Shown here one piece after another: positions 1 through 8,658 of a stretch of 64,000 nt of DNA; the stretch's first letter is position 1, and each line of letters begins with the position of its first letter. The DNA lies in NCBI GenBank assembly GCA_949031345.1, contig CARNVA010000007.1, forward strand, positions 1 to 64,000, read 5' to 3'. The stretch comes from an uncultured Eubacteriales bacterium. GTDB taxonomy: Bacteria; Bacillota; Clostridia; Christensenellales; UBA1242. The notes beneath the pieces were generated by a model. That model saw only the letters and a list, made by a program, of their open reading frames with translations. It made no database searches and was not told where the DNA came from. The translations under genes and the position numbers were made by a program.

Positions 1-2035
1 TTGACGCTGTATACCAGCCTGCAAAGGTATGACCTGTTCGTGTCGGCGTTGGAAGAGTGCCATAGGTAGAATCAAAAGTTATCGTTTTAGTTGCACTTTC
101 TCCGCTTCCACTCCAACCACTTGTTGTTGGAATGCTTCCGCCATTTGCGTTCGCTGTCAGCGTGTATGTTTTTGCCTGCCATACTGCATACAGATTTACT
201 TCACCTCCGTTCGAACTGAGGTTGCTTACACTCTGACCGTTTGAATAGACCACTCCACCATTTTTGCTTGTTGCCCAGCCTTTAAAGTCATAACCATTCC
301 GGCTGAAACCTAAAGCACTTATCGTCCTAAGCGCGGTAGATGAGCCATATTTGAAACCTGTATGGGATGCGGCTGATGCACCCGAATAGCCTGGATTATA
401 TACAACAGTATATGGCTTGCCATCCCATCGCGCGTAAAGGGTTGTATTACTTGTAAAATCACAATCTCTGGCACTTGTTCCGTTTGCATTGTAATATTTT
501 TCACCACCACCATTCGTTCCCGTGAAATATCCTTGGAAGTTATATCCAAGTCGCGTCGGTATTGATATTGAAGGCATTGCTGCATTATATGTGGCACTAA
601 CTGAGCTTGTTCCGCCATTTCCACCCTGCTTGTCAAAAGATATAGTGTATGAGTTTGGCGTCCAATAAGCATATAAGGTCTTATCTCCTACGATATCCCA
701 TTTTTGCAAAGCTTGACCACTGGCATTGAAATATTGTGTACCCGCTCCATTTTGACCTGTGAAATATCCTTGAAAGGTATATCCTTTCTTAGTTGGAGCA
801 GTTATGTTGCCAATTGATTGGCCTAAATAAACGGTTAAGCTGCTGCTTCCAGAGCCACCCTCCAAATTCAAAGTCGCAGTATATTGAATTTGAGATAGGC
901 GTCCATCTGAATTTAATCCTGTTCTTTGTGCGATTGTCTTTCCACCTTGAGTATAAAATGTCCCATCTCCGCCATTTCTTGTTCCAACCGCGCCACCCGA
1001 GCCGCCAGTTGGTCGAGTCGAGCCATTCGACATCCAGCCATTTACATCACTATTATAAGTCGCAGAGCTGCCTGCTGAACCAGTTTTACTTCCAGCTCCA
1101 GCACTACCGCCAATTCCACCTGCGTATTTATAACCATAAGCAGTGCCCGAAGTATAAGTGCCACCACCGGCACCGCCGCCTGGAGCACCACCGCCTATTG
1201 CTACAGAGTTAGGCTTTCCAGAGCCTCCACCGCCTCCGCCAGCGCCACCAGTTGCGGTAAAATATCTGCTCCATTTATGAGCAGCATTTCCGCCTGCCGA
1301 GCCACCACTTCCACCAGCAGTGGCGTTTCCACCAGCAGTAGCTGTCACAGACATATTTCCCAGTATGTAAACAGTGCCCATTGTATAGCCATCTTCGCCC
1401 TTGCTTCCTTTACTCCCAGAGCCACCCCAATAATCATTACCTTTATCGCAACGATATGTTGATGTCGCACTTCCGCCATAACCGCCGTCGCCGCCTCTTC
1501 CACCGTCGCCGCCGATAGCAGCGCCAGCACCGCTTCCACCTTTGCCACCTTTTCCGCCTGCTCCACTGCGAAATTCACCATCTCCACCGTTTGCATTAGG
1601 ATTTAAATAACCATTTTCACCCTTCGAGCCAGATACTCCATTACCCGCATTTCCACCTTTGACATTTAAACTGCCATCGCCGACTATTATTAAAGTATTA
1701 GAATTTTCTACACGAATGCCTGCATTTCCCGTTGTGCCTGTCACATTTACAGTATAACCTGAAGGAATATATAAAACGGCAGTGCCCGTCACATAAATGC
1801 CCGCATTAAAATTTGCATTGCCGGTTGTCTTATAAACAATTCCACTTTTAAAAGCTTTAATTGATGAATATGCTCCACTTATATTTTCAACATTTTTAAA
1901 TCCAGAGCTTGCCATGATAGCAGTATCTTTACGCAAAGTATTTTTGAATGAAAAAAGAGACATTCCCAGCAAAAAACTTGCAAGCATGATTGCAAAGATT
2001 ATTGCTACTTGAGAAAGTCTACTTCTCTTCATCAT
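1..2035 (-). CDS. Secreted glycine-rich protein with InlB-type repeats (C-terminus beyond window)
   Basis: An uninterrupted minus-strand frame runs from ATG at 2035 to the left edge (about 678 residues, no stop seen). The N-terminus is basic (MMKRSRLSQ) followed by a hydrophobic stretch to about residue 30, so it is a signal peptide or membrane anchor. Residues about 130-350 are extremely Gly/Ser/Ala-rich (GGKGGKGG, GGDGGRGGDGG). From about residue 385 come four tandem InlB/Listeria-Bacteroides-type repeats, each with the GYTFQGYFT or GYDFKGW core and an LYAYW- or LYAVW-type end; the fourth is cut by the window edge. These repeats are known from extracellular proteins of Gram-positive bacteria. 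A second ATG lies at 2032; GGGG five bases before 2035 favours the first. The role is probably cell-surface or adhesion, by inference. The left-edge repeat resembles those of the giant protein at 49387-64000. Confidence 0.85.
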   Translation of the reverse strand, partial: MMKRSRLSQVAIIFAIMLASFLLGMSLFSFKNTLRKDTAIMASSGFKNVENISGAYSSIKAFKSGIVYKTTGNANFNAGIYVTGTAVLYIPSGYTVNVTGTTGNAGIRVENSNTLIIVGDGSLNVKGGNAGNGVSGSKGENGYLNPNANGGDGEFRSGAGGKGGKGGSGAGAAIGGDGGRGGDGGYGGSATSTYRCDKGNDYWGGSGSKGSKGEDGYTMGTVYILGNMSVTATAGGNATAGGSGGSAGGNAAHKWSRYFTATGGAGGGGGGSGKPNSVAIGGGAPGGGAGGGTYTSGTAYGYKYAGGIGGSAGAGSKTGSAGSSATYNSDVNGWMSNGSTRPTGGSGGAVGTRNGGDGTFYTQGGKTIAQRTGLNSDGRLSQIQYTATLNLEGGSGSSSLTVYLGQSIGNITAPTKKGYTFQGYFTGQNGAGTQYFNASGQALQKWDIVGDKTLYAYWTPNSYTISFDKQGGNGGTSSVSATYNAAMPSISIPTRLGYNFQGYFTGTNGGGEKYYNANGTSARDCDFTSNTTLYARWDGKPYTVVYNPGYSGASAASHTGFKYGSSTALRTISALGFSRNGYDFKGWATSKNGGVVYSNGQSVSNLSSNGGEVNLYAVWQAKTYTLTANANGGSIPTTSGWSGSGESATKTITFDSTYGTLPTPTRTGHTFAGWYTAS

Positions 2036-2084
2036 AATTTCCCCTTTTATAAGCCAAAAGAGCATTGACAATGTCTATATTTTA

Positions 2085-2111
2085 ATTTTACCCCCCCCCG
2101 AAAAATGTCAA
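2085..2111 (-). promoter_or_regulatory. Promoter with nine-G homopolymer in the spacer
   Basis: On the minus strand a perfect -35 TTGACA (2111-2106) is followed by TTTTTC, nine G (2099-2091) and then TAAAAT (2090-2085) as the -10. The spacer is 15 bp; two more G would make it the optimal 17. The -35 lies in the loop and arm of a perfect 10-bp inverted repeat (2098-2107 with 2113-2122, 5-nt loop). The promoter faces the glycine-rich surface protein starting at 2035. Poly-G tracts in promoter spacers are a known cause of phase variation in other bacteria; here it is inferred. Confidence 0.6.
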
Positions 2112-2246
2112 GCATTTTTCGGCTTTTGCAATCAAAGCGGTCAAAATTTATCATTTTATATAGTTTTTTAAGGAATTTGCAGCTATTTTTAATTATTTTA
2201 CATAAAAAAGAAAAAAACTTCTTAAAGAAACTTTTTTCTAAACTGC

Positions 2247-3128
2247 TTAAAGCACTACTAAAGCAGCGGTTGCCACTGCGATAAAAATCAATAATATATA
2301 ACTTTGCCAACTGATTTTTTCTTTCATGATAAAACGCTCATAAAGCATTATTAAAACTATGCCAAATACACTTACAGCATCGACCACACCCAAATTCATT
2401 GTAAAAGCAAGTTGCAGCAAACTAATTTGACTTGCCGTTCGACATAAGCCTATGATAAAAAGCCAAGGGTCTTTTAATGTCTCTTTGAAGCCAACAAAAG
2501 AGCCTCTCTTTTTGACTAAAACAATTATCAAAACCACTATAAACATTAAAAGGTTTAAAATAAAATTATATGCAATTCCATTCATGCCCGCATCGGCCAA
2601 AGCACCCGGAATAAGACCTCTTATAATGTAGACAATCACCCAAAAAGTAAGAAATATGAAGCCACGCTTATAGTTATAATTTTTTTGCTTTCCATTTTGT
2701 TTGTTTTGTATGAAAGCAAGAAACAGACAAGACAAAACCACAACAGCAATTAAAACAATGTGCCATACAGTCAAAACTCCGCCAAACAGCAGCCAAGAAA
2801 AAAATGTTAAAAAAGCAATATAAATTTCGGAAACACCTTCGGCAATACTCATTGGCATGTCGTTTGACGCCTTAGCCCAAAAAGTAATGCTCAACAAAGC
2901 CAAAACTGTACCAAAAGAGATTAAGCCAAAATTGATCCAATTAAAATTTTCAAACAACTGCCCACTTCCAATGCATAAAGAAAGCGGAAGAGATAAAATA
3001 GATAAAAAAAGGGACCAAAAAGAAACCCCAAAAAGAATATCCAACCCATTTTTGACTTTTGTATTTTTATAAGAAATCGTTTCTCCAGCATTTGTGAGAA
3101 TCATTATAATCAGCAAAAAGTAATTCAT
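2247..3128 (-). CDS. DMT/EamA-type multi-pass membrane transporter
   Basis: 293 residues, almost entirely hydrophobic, with about ten predicted membrane segments in two halves. This is the length and layout of drug/metabolite (EamA-like) transporters, which export small metabolites or take up small solutes. The start at 3128 has AAAGGTGA just upstream on the minus strand. The C-terminal half holds the amphipathic helix and the MLYERFIMKEKISWQSYILL segment typical of the last repeat of this superfamily. It stands alone, between the glycine-rich surface gene and a 380-bp gap, so nothing suggests a substrate. The family call rests on topology and general resemblance; the exact subfamily is not determined. 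Confidence 0.65.
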   Translation of the reverse strand: MNYFLLIIMILTNAGETISYKNTKVKNGLDILFGVSFWSLFLSILSLPLSLCIGSGQLFENFNWINFGLISFGTVLALLSITFWAKASNDMPMSIAEGVSEIYIAFLTFFSWLLFGGVLTVWHIVLIAVVVLSCLFLAFIQNKQNGKQKNYNYKRGFIFLTFWVIVYIIRGLIPGALADAGMNGIAYNFILNLLMFIVVLIIVLVKKRGSFVGFKETLKDPWLFIIGLCRTASQISLLQLAFTMNLGVVDAVSVFGIVLIMLYERFIMKEKISWQSYILLIFIAVATAALVVL

Positions 3129-3474
3129 TTCACCTTTACACGAATAATATCCTTTCTAGACATATATATTCGCAAGACCAACCATTTGCCACACCCCCAA
3201 AAAGGAAAATCCAACCAACTACAATTAAAAAAAACACACCAATCTTTTAAAGCTAAACACAAACAGAAGAACAAGCCGTTCTCTTATAAACATCAATTTC
3301 CAACGACCTACCGATAGGATTTCATTTTTAAAGATTTTTCAAGAAGAGCTTTATAAACGCAAAAACTCTTCTTGTAGATCATTATTTACTGTTTTAAAAT
3401 AAACACTCTTATTCACTGTAAATAGTTTATACTATAAAAAAATAATTTCAGTCAAATTTAGACTTAAATAAAAA
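3129..3474. other. Intergenic gap without a recognisable gene
   Basis: About 345 bp of AT-rich DNA with no convincing ORF on either strand. It holds one 9-bp inverted repeat, CAAGAAGAG with CTCTTCTTG, separated by 17 nt (about 3339-3373), and short ATTTAC/GTAAAT repeats. I see no promoter for the flanking DMT gene beyond generic AT-rich sequence. Confidence 0.5.
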
Positions 3475-3496
3475 ACACATTGAAAATTCAATGTGT
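3475..3496 (-). terminator. Hairpin terminator after the VirB6-like gene
   Basis: Perfect 10-bp stem (ACACATTGAA with TTCAATGTGT, 2-nt loop) with T runs on both sides, 12 bp past the stop of the 870-residue gene. It could act in both directions. Confidence 0.85.
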
Positions 3497-3508
3497 TTTT
3501 TATTAAAT

Positions 3509-6121
3509 CTATTTCTTGCCATTTCCATTGTTAGTATTATTATTTGGCATTTTTAGTCTACTGATAGCTAAGTTTGTAGCATCAGATGCCTTTTTAATAT
3601 CTTGATTAGATTGAATGAGTTGAGTAAGAAGTTGATTTGTTTTCTCTTGAGCTCTGATTTGTTGTTCATTATGAGCTTTAGCTGTAGCAGCATTTTCTCT
3701 ATGAAGAGCATCACCTTCGGCAGCTTTATGTTCAAATACACCACCTTTCATAGTTAATGATGGTCCTAAAACATCTTTCATTCCATTTAAAACTTTATCA
3801 AGTCCAAATGCTTGCCCAAGTTCACCTGTTGCCTTAAGGAATGAATCAGCAATTGATTTGCCTATCTTCATATCAGAGATATGTTTACCAAATTCTTTTG
3901 CGAGACCTGGAAGATCTTCTTTAAATGCATTGCCAATACCCTTGCCAAAACTTTTCCATGGAGCTGCAAAGAATTGTTTTGCGCCAGCGCTCGCCGCTGT
4001 CTTTCCATCTGCAAGTTTTAACTTACCAGAAGCAACATCTTCTTTATAACCTTCAACTTTTTCTTCTTTCTTGTATTTTTTAAGTAAGGCTTTCGCATCT
4101 TTGCTTTTTTCTTTATCTTTACTCTTTTTGTCTGATTGAATACTAGCTAACTTATCATCATCTTTTTTCTTTAAAACATCATATTTTGATAATCCTGTAG
4201 CTTTATCAGTTTGATTCTTTAATGATTCAGTAATTGCATTCTTTGCAGCAAACCTTGCTTCGTCATCAGTTTTTCCTTGAGTTTTCGCTGCTTGATATGC
4301 CTTACGCGCTTCTCCCGCAGCTTTTTTGTCAATACCTGCTTTTCCATTTAAATTGACAAATTTTCCATCTTTATCTTGTTCTAATGCAGCTTCAAGTGTT
4401 TGATCACTTTTCTTTCTTAATCCTCCATCTGCAAATAAACTATCTTTATCCTCTTTTGAAAGAGCTCCATATCCTCCATCTTTACTACTTCTTATTCTAG
4501 AAGCTTTTATTGAATTAGACACATGTTTACCAACAGTAACCCCGCCGGCAACCCCAACTTTTGCAACACCTCCTGCAAGCTTAGAAGTAACACTAAAGCC
4601 TTTTTTAACAGCACCGCCGACTTCAGTCTTTAAGCCTTGACCAATAGAGTTAGCATCAGCGCCGCCAATAAAGCCAGATACGATAGCTATAAAGTCTTTA
4701 GTAATAAGTAGACCAACAATAAGAATAATCATATTAACGATAGCATCAATAATGCCCATACCAGGACCATACCAAGAAATGTTTTGAACAAGCGGTAAAA
4801 CAAGCATAAGAATATTCATACCGATAACAGCACCATAAGCCATAAGTACTTGTTGCATGAATTGAGTGCCCCAACTTTTGAAAGCTTTAAAGTTATCGAG
4901 AGGAGCAAGAGCAATTAAAGGAGGGTAAATAAGGAAGAGAGCAGCCCCTTTTATAAGCCTAGACATCATACCCAAAATAACAGATAATAAGATACCAACA
5001 GCGGTAACGCCCCCACCGAAAGCAACAATGAATTGGAATTGCCATAAATCATAGAACATCCAAACAGCAGTAATGTTATATTTCGAGAAACTAGACATAA
5101 CTTTAATACTCATAAAGTCAACATATGCGACATATCTAACATTTTCAAACCAGCCAGTAAGCGTCCAAATAGATTTAGAATTAGTCCATTTAAGATTATT
5201 GGAGAAAGCGAAGTCAACTTGATCAGCAGCGTAATTTTGTTTAGCTTCAGGGTCAGTGAGTTTAGCATAATCAGGACAATTAGAAGAAGCGAAGACCCCA
5301 GTAGCTTCCATTTCAGAGAGAGAAATAGTGCCACTTCTTAATCTATTAGCAGAGTAAGCGGCAGCAGTGAACAACATACCCCCGAAAGTAGTAGTGGTAG
5401 TAGGTCCCCCCGCACCAAAGTAATCATAATGTGTATATGTCTCTTTCTCTTGGGGGGTGCCTTCAGCATAGATACTTGTTTTAAAGTTATCTTTTGCAAC
5501 CGTTCTGCCAAACATCGCTTCTACCTTACTTGCGTCAGTGCCCGCTGTAATATTGTCAAGAGTTTGTAAAATAAAGTGAGAAATTTGCATGCCAAGCACA
5601 ACGACAACTGGCATAACAGCATAAGTAAGCACTGCTTTAATAGCTGTATAAATATATTTCCAAGGGTTTGTATTTTGATAGTCTTCACTATAGTGAGACT
5701 TTATCATTGCAACCATAGTTGACAAAACTAAGATTATGATTGCAAAAATTGATAATGACCAAAAAACTGTGGTAAGTGACCTATATGCAGACGCAGAGTC
5801 ACCTATTCCAAGTGTGCCATAAATAAATTCAGTGAGTGGGTCCTGTCCCCATCGAGCAGAATAGCCTTTTTTAATAATTGTTATATCTTGATATCCAAAA
5901 TCACCTTCCAATAAATGATCAAGTTTATTATCACTAATTACTTTAGTATAATAAACATCAAGACCTGCAAGTTTTCTTAAAAGGTTTTGAAGAGCATCTA
6001 CGCCACTGGCAAAAGCAGCAAAGAAGAAATAAACCAATCTTGGGATATTGTCAAGTATTCCAAGGAAAAAGTCTTTAATCCAGTCAAGAATGCCCCCGTT
6101 TAAAAGCGACTTCGCATTCAT
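3509..6121 (-). CDS. VirB6/TrbL-like polytopic membrane protein (orphan conjugation-type component)
   Basis: 870 residues. The first ~480 hold about seven hydrophobic segments (near residues 10-40, 118-145, 158-185, 365-395, 395-415, 425-450 and 455-485), including a glycine-rich VAFGGGVTAVGILLSV segment and an IYPPLIALAPLDNFKAFKSW loop. The rest (490-870) is soluble, Lys/Ala-rich and predicted helical. This layout resembles the VirB6/TrbL-type channel proteins of Gram-positive integrative conjugative elements (the Mbov_0396-like group), where the protein forms part of the inner-membrane pore. No ATPase, relaxase, coupling protein or integrase lies nearby, so it is either an orphan or a lineage-specific membrane protein. 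AGGAGGGGAGA precedes the ATG. Base composition is not obviously foreign. Confidence 0.5.
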   Translation of the reverse strand: MNAKSLLNGGILDWIKDFFLGILDNIPRLVYFFFAAFASGVDALQNLLRKLAGLDVYYTKVISDNKLDHLLEGDFGYQDITIIKKGYSARWGQDPLTEFIYGTLGIGDSASAYRSLTTVFWSLSIFAIIILVLSTMVAMIKSHYSEDYQNTNPWKYIYTAIKAVLTYAVMPVVVVLGMQISHFILQTLDNITAGTDASKVEAMFGRTVAKDNFKTSIYAEGTPQEKETYTHYDYFGAGGPTTTTTFGGMLFTAAAYSANRLRSGTISLSEMEATGVFASSNCPDYAKLTDPEAKQNYAADQVDFAFSNNLKWTNSKSIWTLTGWFENVRYVAYVDFMSIKVMSSFSKYNITAVWMFYDLWQFQFIVAFGGGVTAVGILLSVILGMMSRLIKGAALFLIYPPLIALAPLDNFKAFKSWGTQFMQQVLMAYGAVIGMNILMLVLPLVQNISWYGPGMGIIDAIVNMIILIVGLLITKDFIAIVSGFIGGADANSIGQGLKTEVGGAVKKGFSVTSKLAGGVAKVGVAGGVTVGKHVSNSIKASRIRSSKDGGYGALSKEDKDSLFADGGLRKKSDQTLEAALEQDKDGKFVNLNGKAGIDKKAAGEARKAYQAAKTQGKTDDEARFAAKNAITESLKNQTDKATGLSKYDVLKKKDDDKLASIQSDKKSKDKEKSKDAKALLKKYKKEEKVEGYKEDVASGKLKLADGKTAASAGAKQFFAAPWKSFGKGIGNAFKEDLPGLAKEFGKHISDMKIGKSIADSFLKATGELGQAFGLDKVLNGMKDVLGPSLTMKGGVFEHKAAEGDALHRENAATAKAHNEQQIRAQEKTNQLLTQLIQSNQDIKKASDATNLAISRLKMPNNNTNNGNGKK

Positions 6122-6162
6122 AATCTCTCCCCTCCTTTTATATTACACTATTTATCATTATC

Positions 6163-6191
6163 ATTATAACAAATAAAAATTCAAATTACAA
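6163..6191 (-). promoter_or_regulatory. Promoter of the VirB6-like gene, overlapped by GATAAT hexamers
   Basis: TTGTAA (6191-6186), 17-bp spacer, TATAAT (6168-6163) on the minus strand, between the rsmA stop and the gene. The -10 is the first of three consecutive hexamers TATAAT-GATAAT-GATAAA (6168-6151), which resemble Fur-family half sites. Confidence 0.55.
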
Positions 6192-6206
6192 CAAAAACTT
6201 GTCTAT

Positions 6207-6986
6207 TCAATCAATAATTTTTAAATAAATATCAACAAATTGCCCCAAATCAAACTGCTCAGGACGCGTATTCAGCACCACTTGCCCAAGTGAGTCTAGC
6301 TTACTTTTATCTATGCCGCAAGCTGCAAGATTGTTTTTAAGCGTTTTTCTTCGCATCGAAAAGGCATTTGCAACAAACTTGAAAAACTTTTCGCCATCAA
6401 TATTTTCAAATTTATTATGGTTTAATTTTATTGAAACTATTGCCGAATCAACCTTTGGTTGTGGATAAAAAAGTTTTCTTGAAACAATTCTTTTTATTTC
6501 CGCTTGTCCGTAAAATGCAGTCATTATTGAAAGCACTCCATAATCCTTTCCGCCTGCTTTTGCACACATTCTCTCTGCAACCTCTTTTTGCACCATTATA
6601 GTAAGCGAAGCAAGCTTTTTTGATTTGAGAAATTTGAGAGTAATCGGACTTGTTATGTAGTATGGCAGATTTGCCACCATTTTATAACCAGCCATGAAAT
6701 CTTCTTCAATTTCTTCAAGCGAAAACTTCATAATATCGCCAAACACAAATTTTACATTGTTCAAATTTAGTCCAAGCAAATGTTCTTTTAAATCGGTGTC
6801 AATCTCATAGCTGACAACCTTTGCTGCAAATTCCGACAATGTCGCGGTCAAACTGCCCCCGCCCGCGCCGATTTCAAGCACTTGGTCGGCACTCTCAATT
6901 TCGGCATCGGCGCAGATAGCCCTCAATAAATTCTTGTCTGAAATAAAATTCTGCCCAAACTTTTTCTTAAAATTATGTTCTATCAT
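6207..6986 (-). CDS. rsmA: 16S rRNA (adenine1518/1519-N6)-dimethyltransferase RsmA (KsgA)
   Basis: 259 residues, full length for the family. RsmA dimethylates two adjacent adenines in the 3'-terminal hairpin of 16S rRNA during small-subunit assembly, using S-adenosylmethionine. The N-terminal KKKFGQNFISDKN motif, the SAM-binding loop LEIGAGGGSLT (about residues 38-48), the catalytic NLPYYITSP motif and the C-terminal helical domain with FSMRRKTLKNNL are all present. The ATG at 6986 overlaps the tatD stop by four bases (ATGA), so the two genes are translationally coupled. The tatD-rsmA neighbourhood is common in Firmicutes. Confidence 0.97.
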   Translation of the reverse strand: MIEHNFKKKFGQNFISDKNLLRAICADAEIESADQVLEIGAGGGSLTATLSEFAAKVVSYEIDTDLKEHLLGLNLNNVKFVFGDIMKFSLEEIEEDFMAGYKMVANLPYYITSPITLKFLKSKKLASLTIMVQKEVAERMCAKAGGKDYGVLSIMTAFYGQAEIKRIVSRKLFYPQPKVDSAIVSIKLNHNKFENIDGEKFFKFVANAFSMRRKTLKNNLAACGIDKSKLDSLGQVVLNTRPEQFDLGQFVDIYLKIID

Positions 6987-7777
6987 ATCCTAAACAACTC
7001 CCTAGCATTTTTTGTTGTAACCCTTGCAATTTCGTCAACACCAGCTCCCTTTAGCACTGCCAAATTTTCAGCGATAGTTGGCAAAAAGCATGGACTATTT
7101 CTTTTACTGCGATAAGGATGCGGTGCAAGGTATGGACAATCAGTCTCAAGCAAAATTCTATCCATTGGCACCTCTTTAATCATTTCTCTCACATTTTCAG
7201 CATTTTTAAAAGTTGAAACTCCACCGACAGAAATATATAGGCCAAGTTTAACAAACTCTTTTGCCATTTCCTTGCTTCCGCTAAAACAATGCATGGTCCC
7301 GCTTGCACCCAGCAAATGTTTATGTTCTTTAAGAAGCTGCAGCATATCGCCATAAGCCTCTCTGCAATGTATGACCACTGGCAAATTGAGAGCACTTGCC
7401 AATTCAAGTTGCCTTATAAAACCCTGTTTTTGAATTTCACGCTCTGGCATATTGTCAGTGTATTGCAAACCTATCTCTCCAACAGCAACCACTTTTTCAG
7501 ATTGTGCCAGATTTTTAAGTTTAACAAAAGTCTCTTCGTCAAGCTCAGCAATATTCTCTGGATAAACCCCGACTGAAGCAAACATTCCATCATGCTTCTC
7601 AGCCAGCTTAACCGCCCTAACAGAAGAAGGATAATTGAAGCCTGAAGTGACAACAAAACCCACGCCATAATCCTTAAATGACGCAATCAAATCCTCTCTA
7701 TCTTCATCAAACATTTTATCAGTCAAATGTGCATGGGTATCAATTAAAATGTTTCTTTTAAAAACGCCATCTTCCAA
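6983..7777 (-). CDS. tatD: TatD-family metal-dependent DNase
   Basis: 264 residues. TatD proteins are TIM-barrel metallohydrolases with 3'-5' exonuclease activity on DNA, linked to DNA turnover and repair. The metal-binding motifs are in order: DTHAHL near the N-terminus, the GEIGLQY glutamate, VIHCREA, GTMHCFSG and ETDCPYLAPHP. The reading frame begins with TTG at 7777; the only ATG close by is out of frame, and AGGTTGG lies about ten bases upstream, so a TTG start is likely but not certain. It is the first gene of a two-gene operon with rsmA. Confidence 0.93.
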   Translation of the reverse strand: MEDGVFKRNILIDTHAHLTDKMFDEDREDLIASFKDYGVGFVVTSGFNYPSSVRAVKLAEKHDGMFASVGVYPENIAELDEETFVKLKNLAQSEKVVAVGEIGLQYTDNMPEREIQKQGFIRQLELASALNLPVVIHCREAYGDMLQLLKEHKHLLGASGTMHCFSGSKEMAKEFVKLGLYISVGGVSTFKNAENVREMIKEVPMDRILLETDCPYLAPHPYRSKRNSPCFLPTIAENLAVLKGAGVDEIARVTTKNARELFRI

Positions 7778-7955
7778 TTAAAATACCAACCTTTTATATT
7801 TAAACTTTGTCAAGTTTTTTCTATTTAATTCTGCAACTTTTTTGACAAAAAGTCAATCAAAGTCAAAACAATACTTATAAAAATGTAAACTTCTTTATTT
7901 TTCAAATAAATTCATCTTCAAAAGCGGATGAAAACAGGCTATTTAATAATAAAAA

Positions 7956-7980
7956 TTCTAAAAAATATTTATTTAGAATA
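7956..7980. repeat. Perfect inverted repeat just upstream of spmA
   Basis: ATTCTAAA (7956-7963) and TTTAGAAT (7973-7980) form an 8-bp perfect inverted repeat with a 9-nt centre, ending 9 bp before the spmA ATG. It may be an operator or a 5' hairpin. No clear sigma-E or sigma-G promoter was found here. Confidence 0.4.
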
Positions 7981-7989
7981 AATTATACT

Positions 7990-8658
7990 ATGAACACTAT
8001 CTGGTTTTTAATGATGACATTGTCATTATGTTTTCTCGTATTTTCAACCCCATCAACCGCCTTAAGCAGCATGATTTCGGCTGGAGGAGATGCCCTTTCT
8101 CTTGCAATCGAATTGTGCGCCGTTTATGCTGTTTGGCTGGGAATTTTAGAGCTTGTTGAGGCAAGCGGGCTTAGTCAAAAACTAGCCAAATTTTTGCACC
8201 CTGTGATTAAATGGTTGTTTAAAATCGACGACCCAGTAACCGAAAAGTTGATTGCGCTTAATATGTCAGCAAACATGCTTGGACTTGGAAATGCCGCCAC
8301 TCCTATGGGAATTGCAGCAATGAAAAGACTTGATGACAAAAGTGGTATAGCCACGCCCGCGATTATCATGCTGATCGTGCTTAACTCCACATCAATTCAG
8401 CTTCTGCCATCCACCGTAATTGGACTTCGCGCCGCTGCAGGCTCATCCGCCCCAGCAGATATAATCATCCCAACCCTTATTTCCACTGTCTGCACCTGCA
8501 TTGTAGGCGTCTCTCTTGTAAAACTTTTCAATCACTTTCGAAAAAAGTTTTCTAAAAGTGGACAAGCACCTAAAAATAAAAATATTTCAACTTTAGAAAA
8601 TCGTCCGGCAAGTAATCAGCAATTAAAAGATATAAACAGCGGAGGACAAGAAAAATGA
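7990..8658 (+). CDS. spmA: Spore maturation protein A
   Basis: 222 residues, multi-pass membrane protein of the nucleoside-recognition (Gate) family. In Bacillus subtilis SpmA and SpmB are needed for full spore core dehydration and heat resistance. The diagnostic segment NMSANMLGLGNAATPMGIAAMK (residues about 93-114, quoted here as NMSANMLGLGNAATP) is present, as is the NSTSIQLLPSTVIGLR segment. The start at 7990 aligns with the N-terminus of the known protein, but there is no Shine-Dalgarno upstream, only AT-rich sequence. The hydrophilic C-terminal tail (about 30 residues) is longer than usual. The gene overlaps spmB by four bases. Confidence 0.93.
   Translation: MNTIWFLMMTLSLCFLVFSTPSTALSSMISAGGDALSLAIELCAVYAVWLGILELVEASGLSQKLAKFLHPVIKWLFKIDDPVTEKLIALNMSANMLGLGNAATPMGIAAMKRLDDKSGIATPAIIMLIVLNSTSIQLLPSTVIGLRAAAGSSAPADIIIPTLISTVCTCIVGVSLVKLFNHFRKKFSKSGQAPKNKNISTLENRPASNQQLKDINSGGQEK

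Noticed and set aside
793..1600. Plus-strand and other-frame ORFs rich in Ser/His within the glycine-rich gene
   Set aside because: They are reflections of GGN-rich codons on the minus strand; the minus frame is unbroken with a signal peptide and known repeats.
2098..2122. Hairpin near the poly-G tract as a terminator of the DMT gene
   Set aside because: It is not followed by a T run on either strand, and it overlaps a -35 element.
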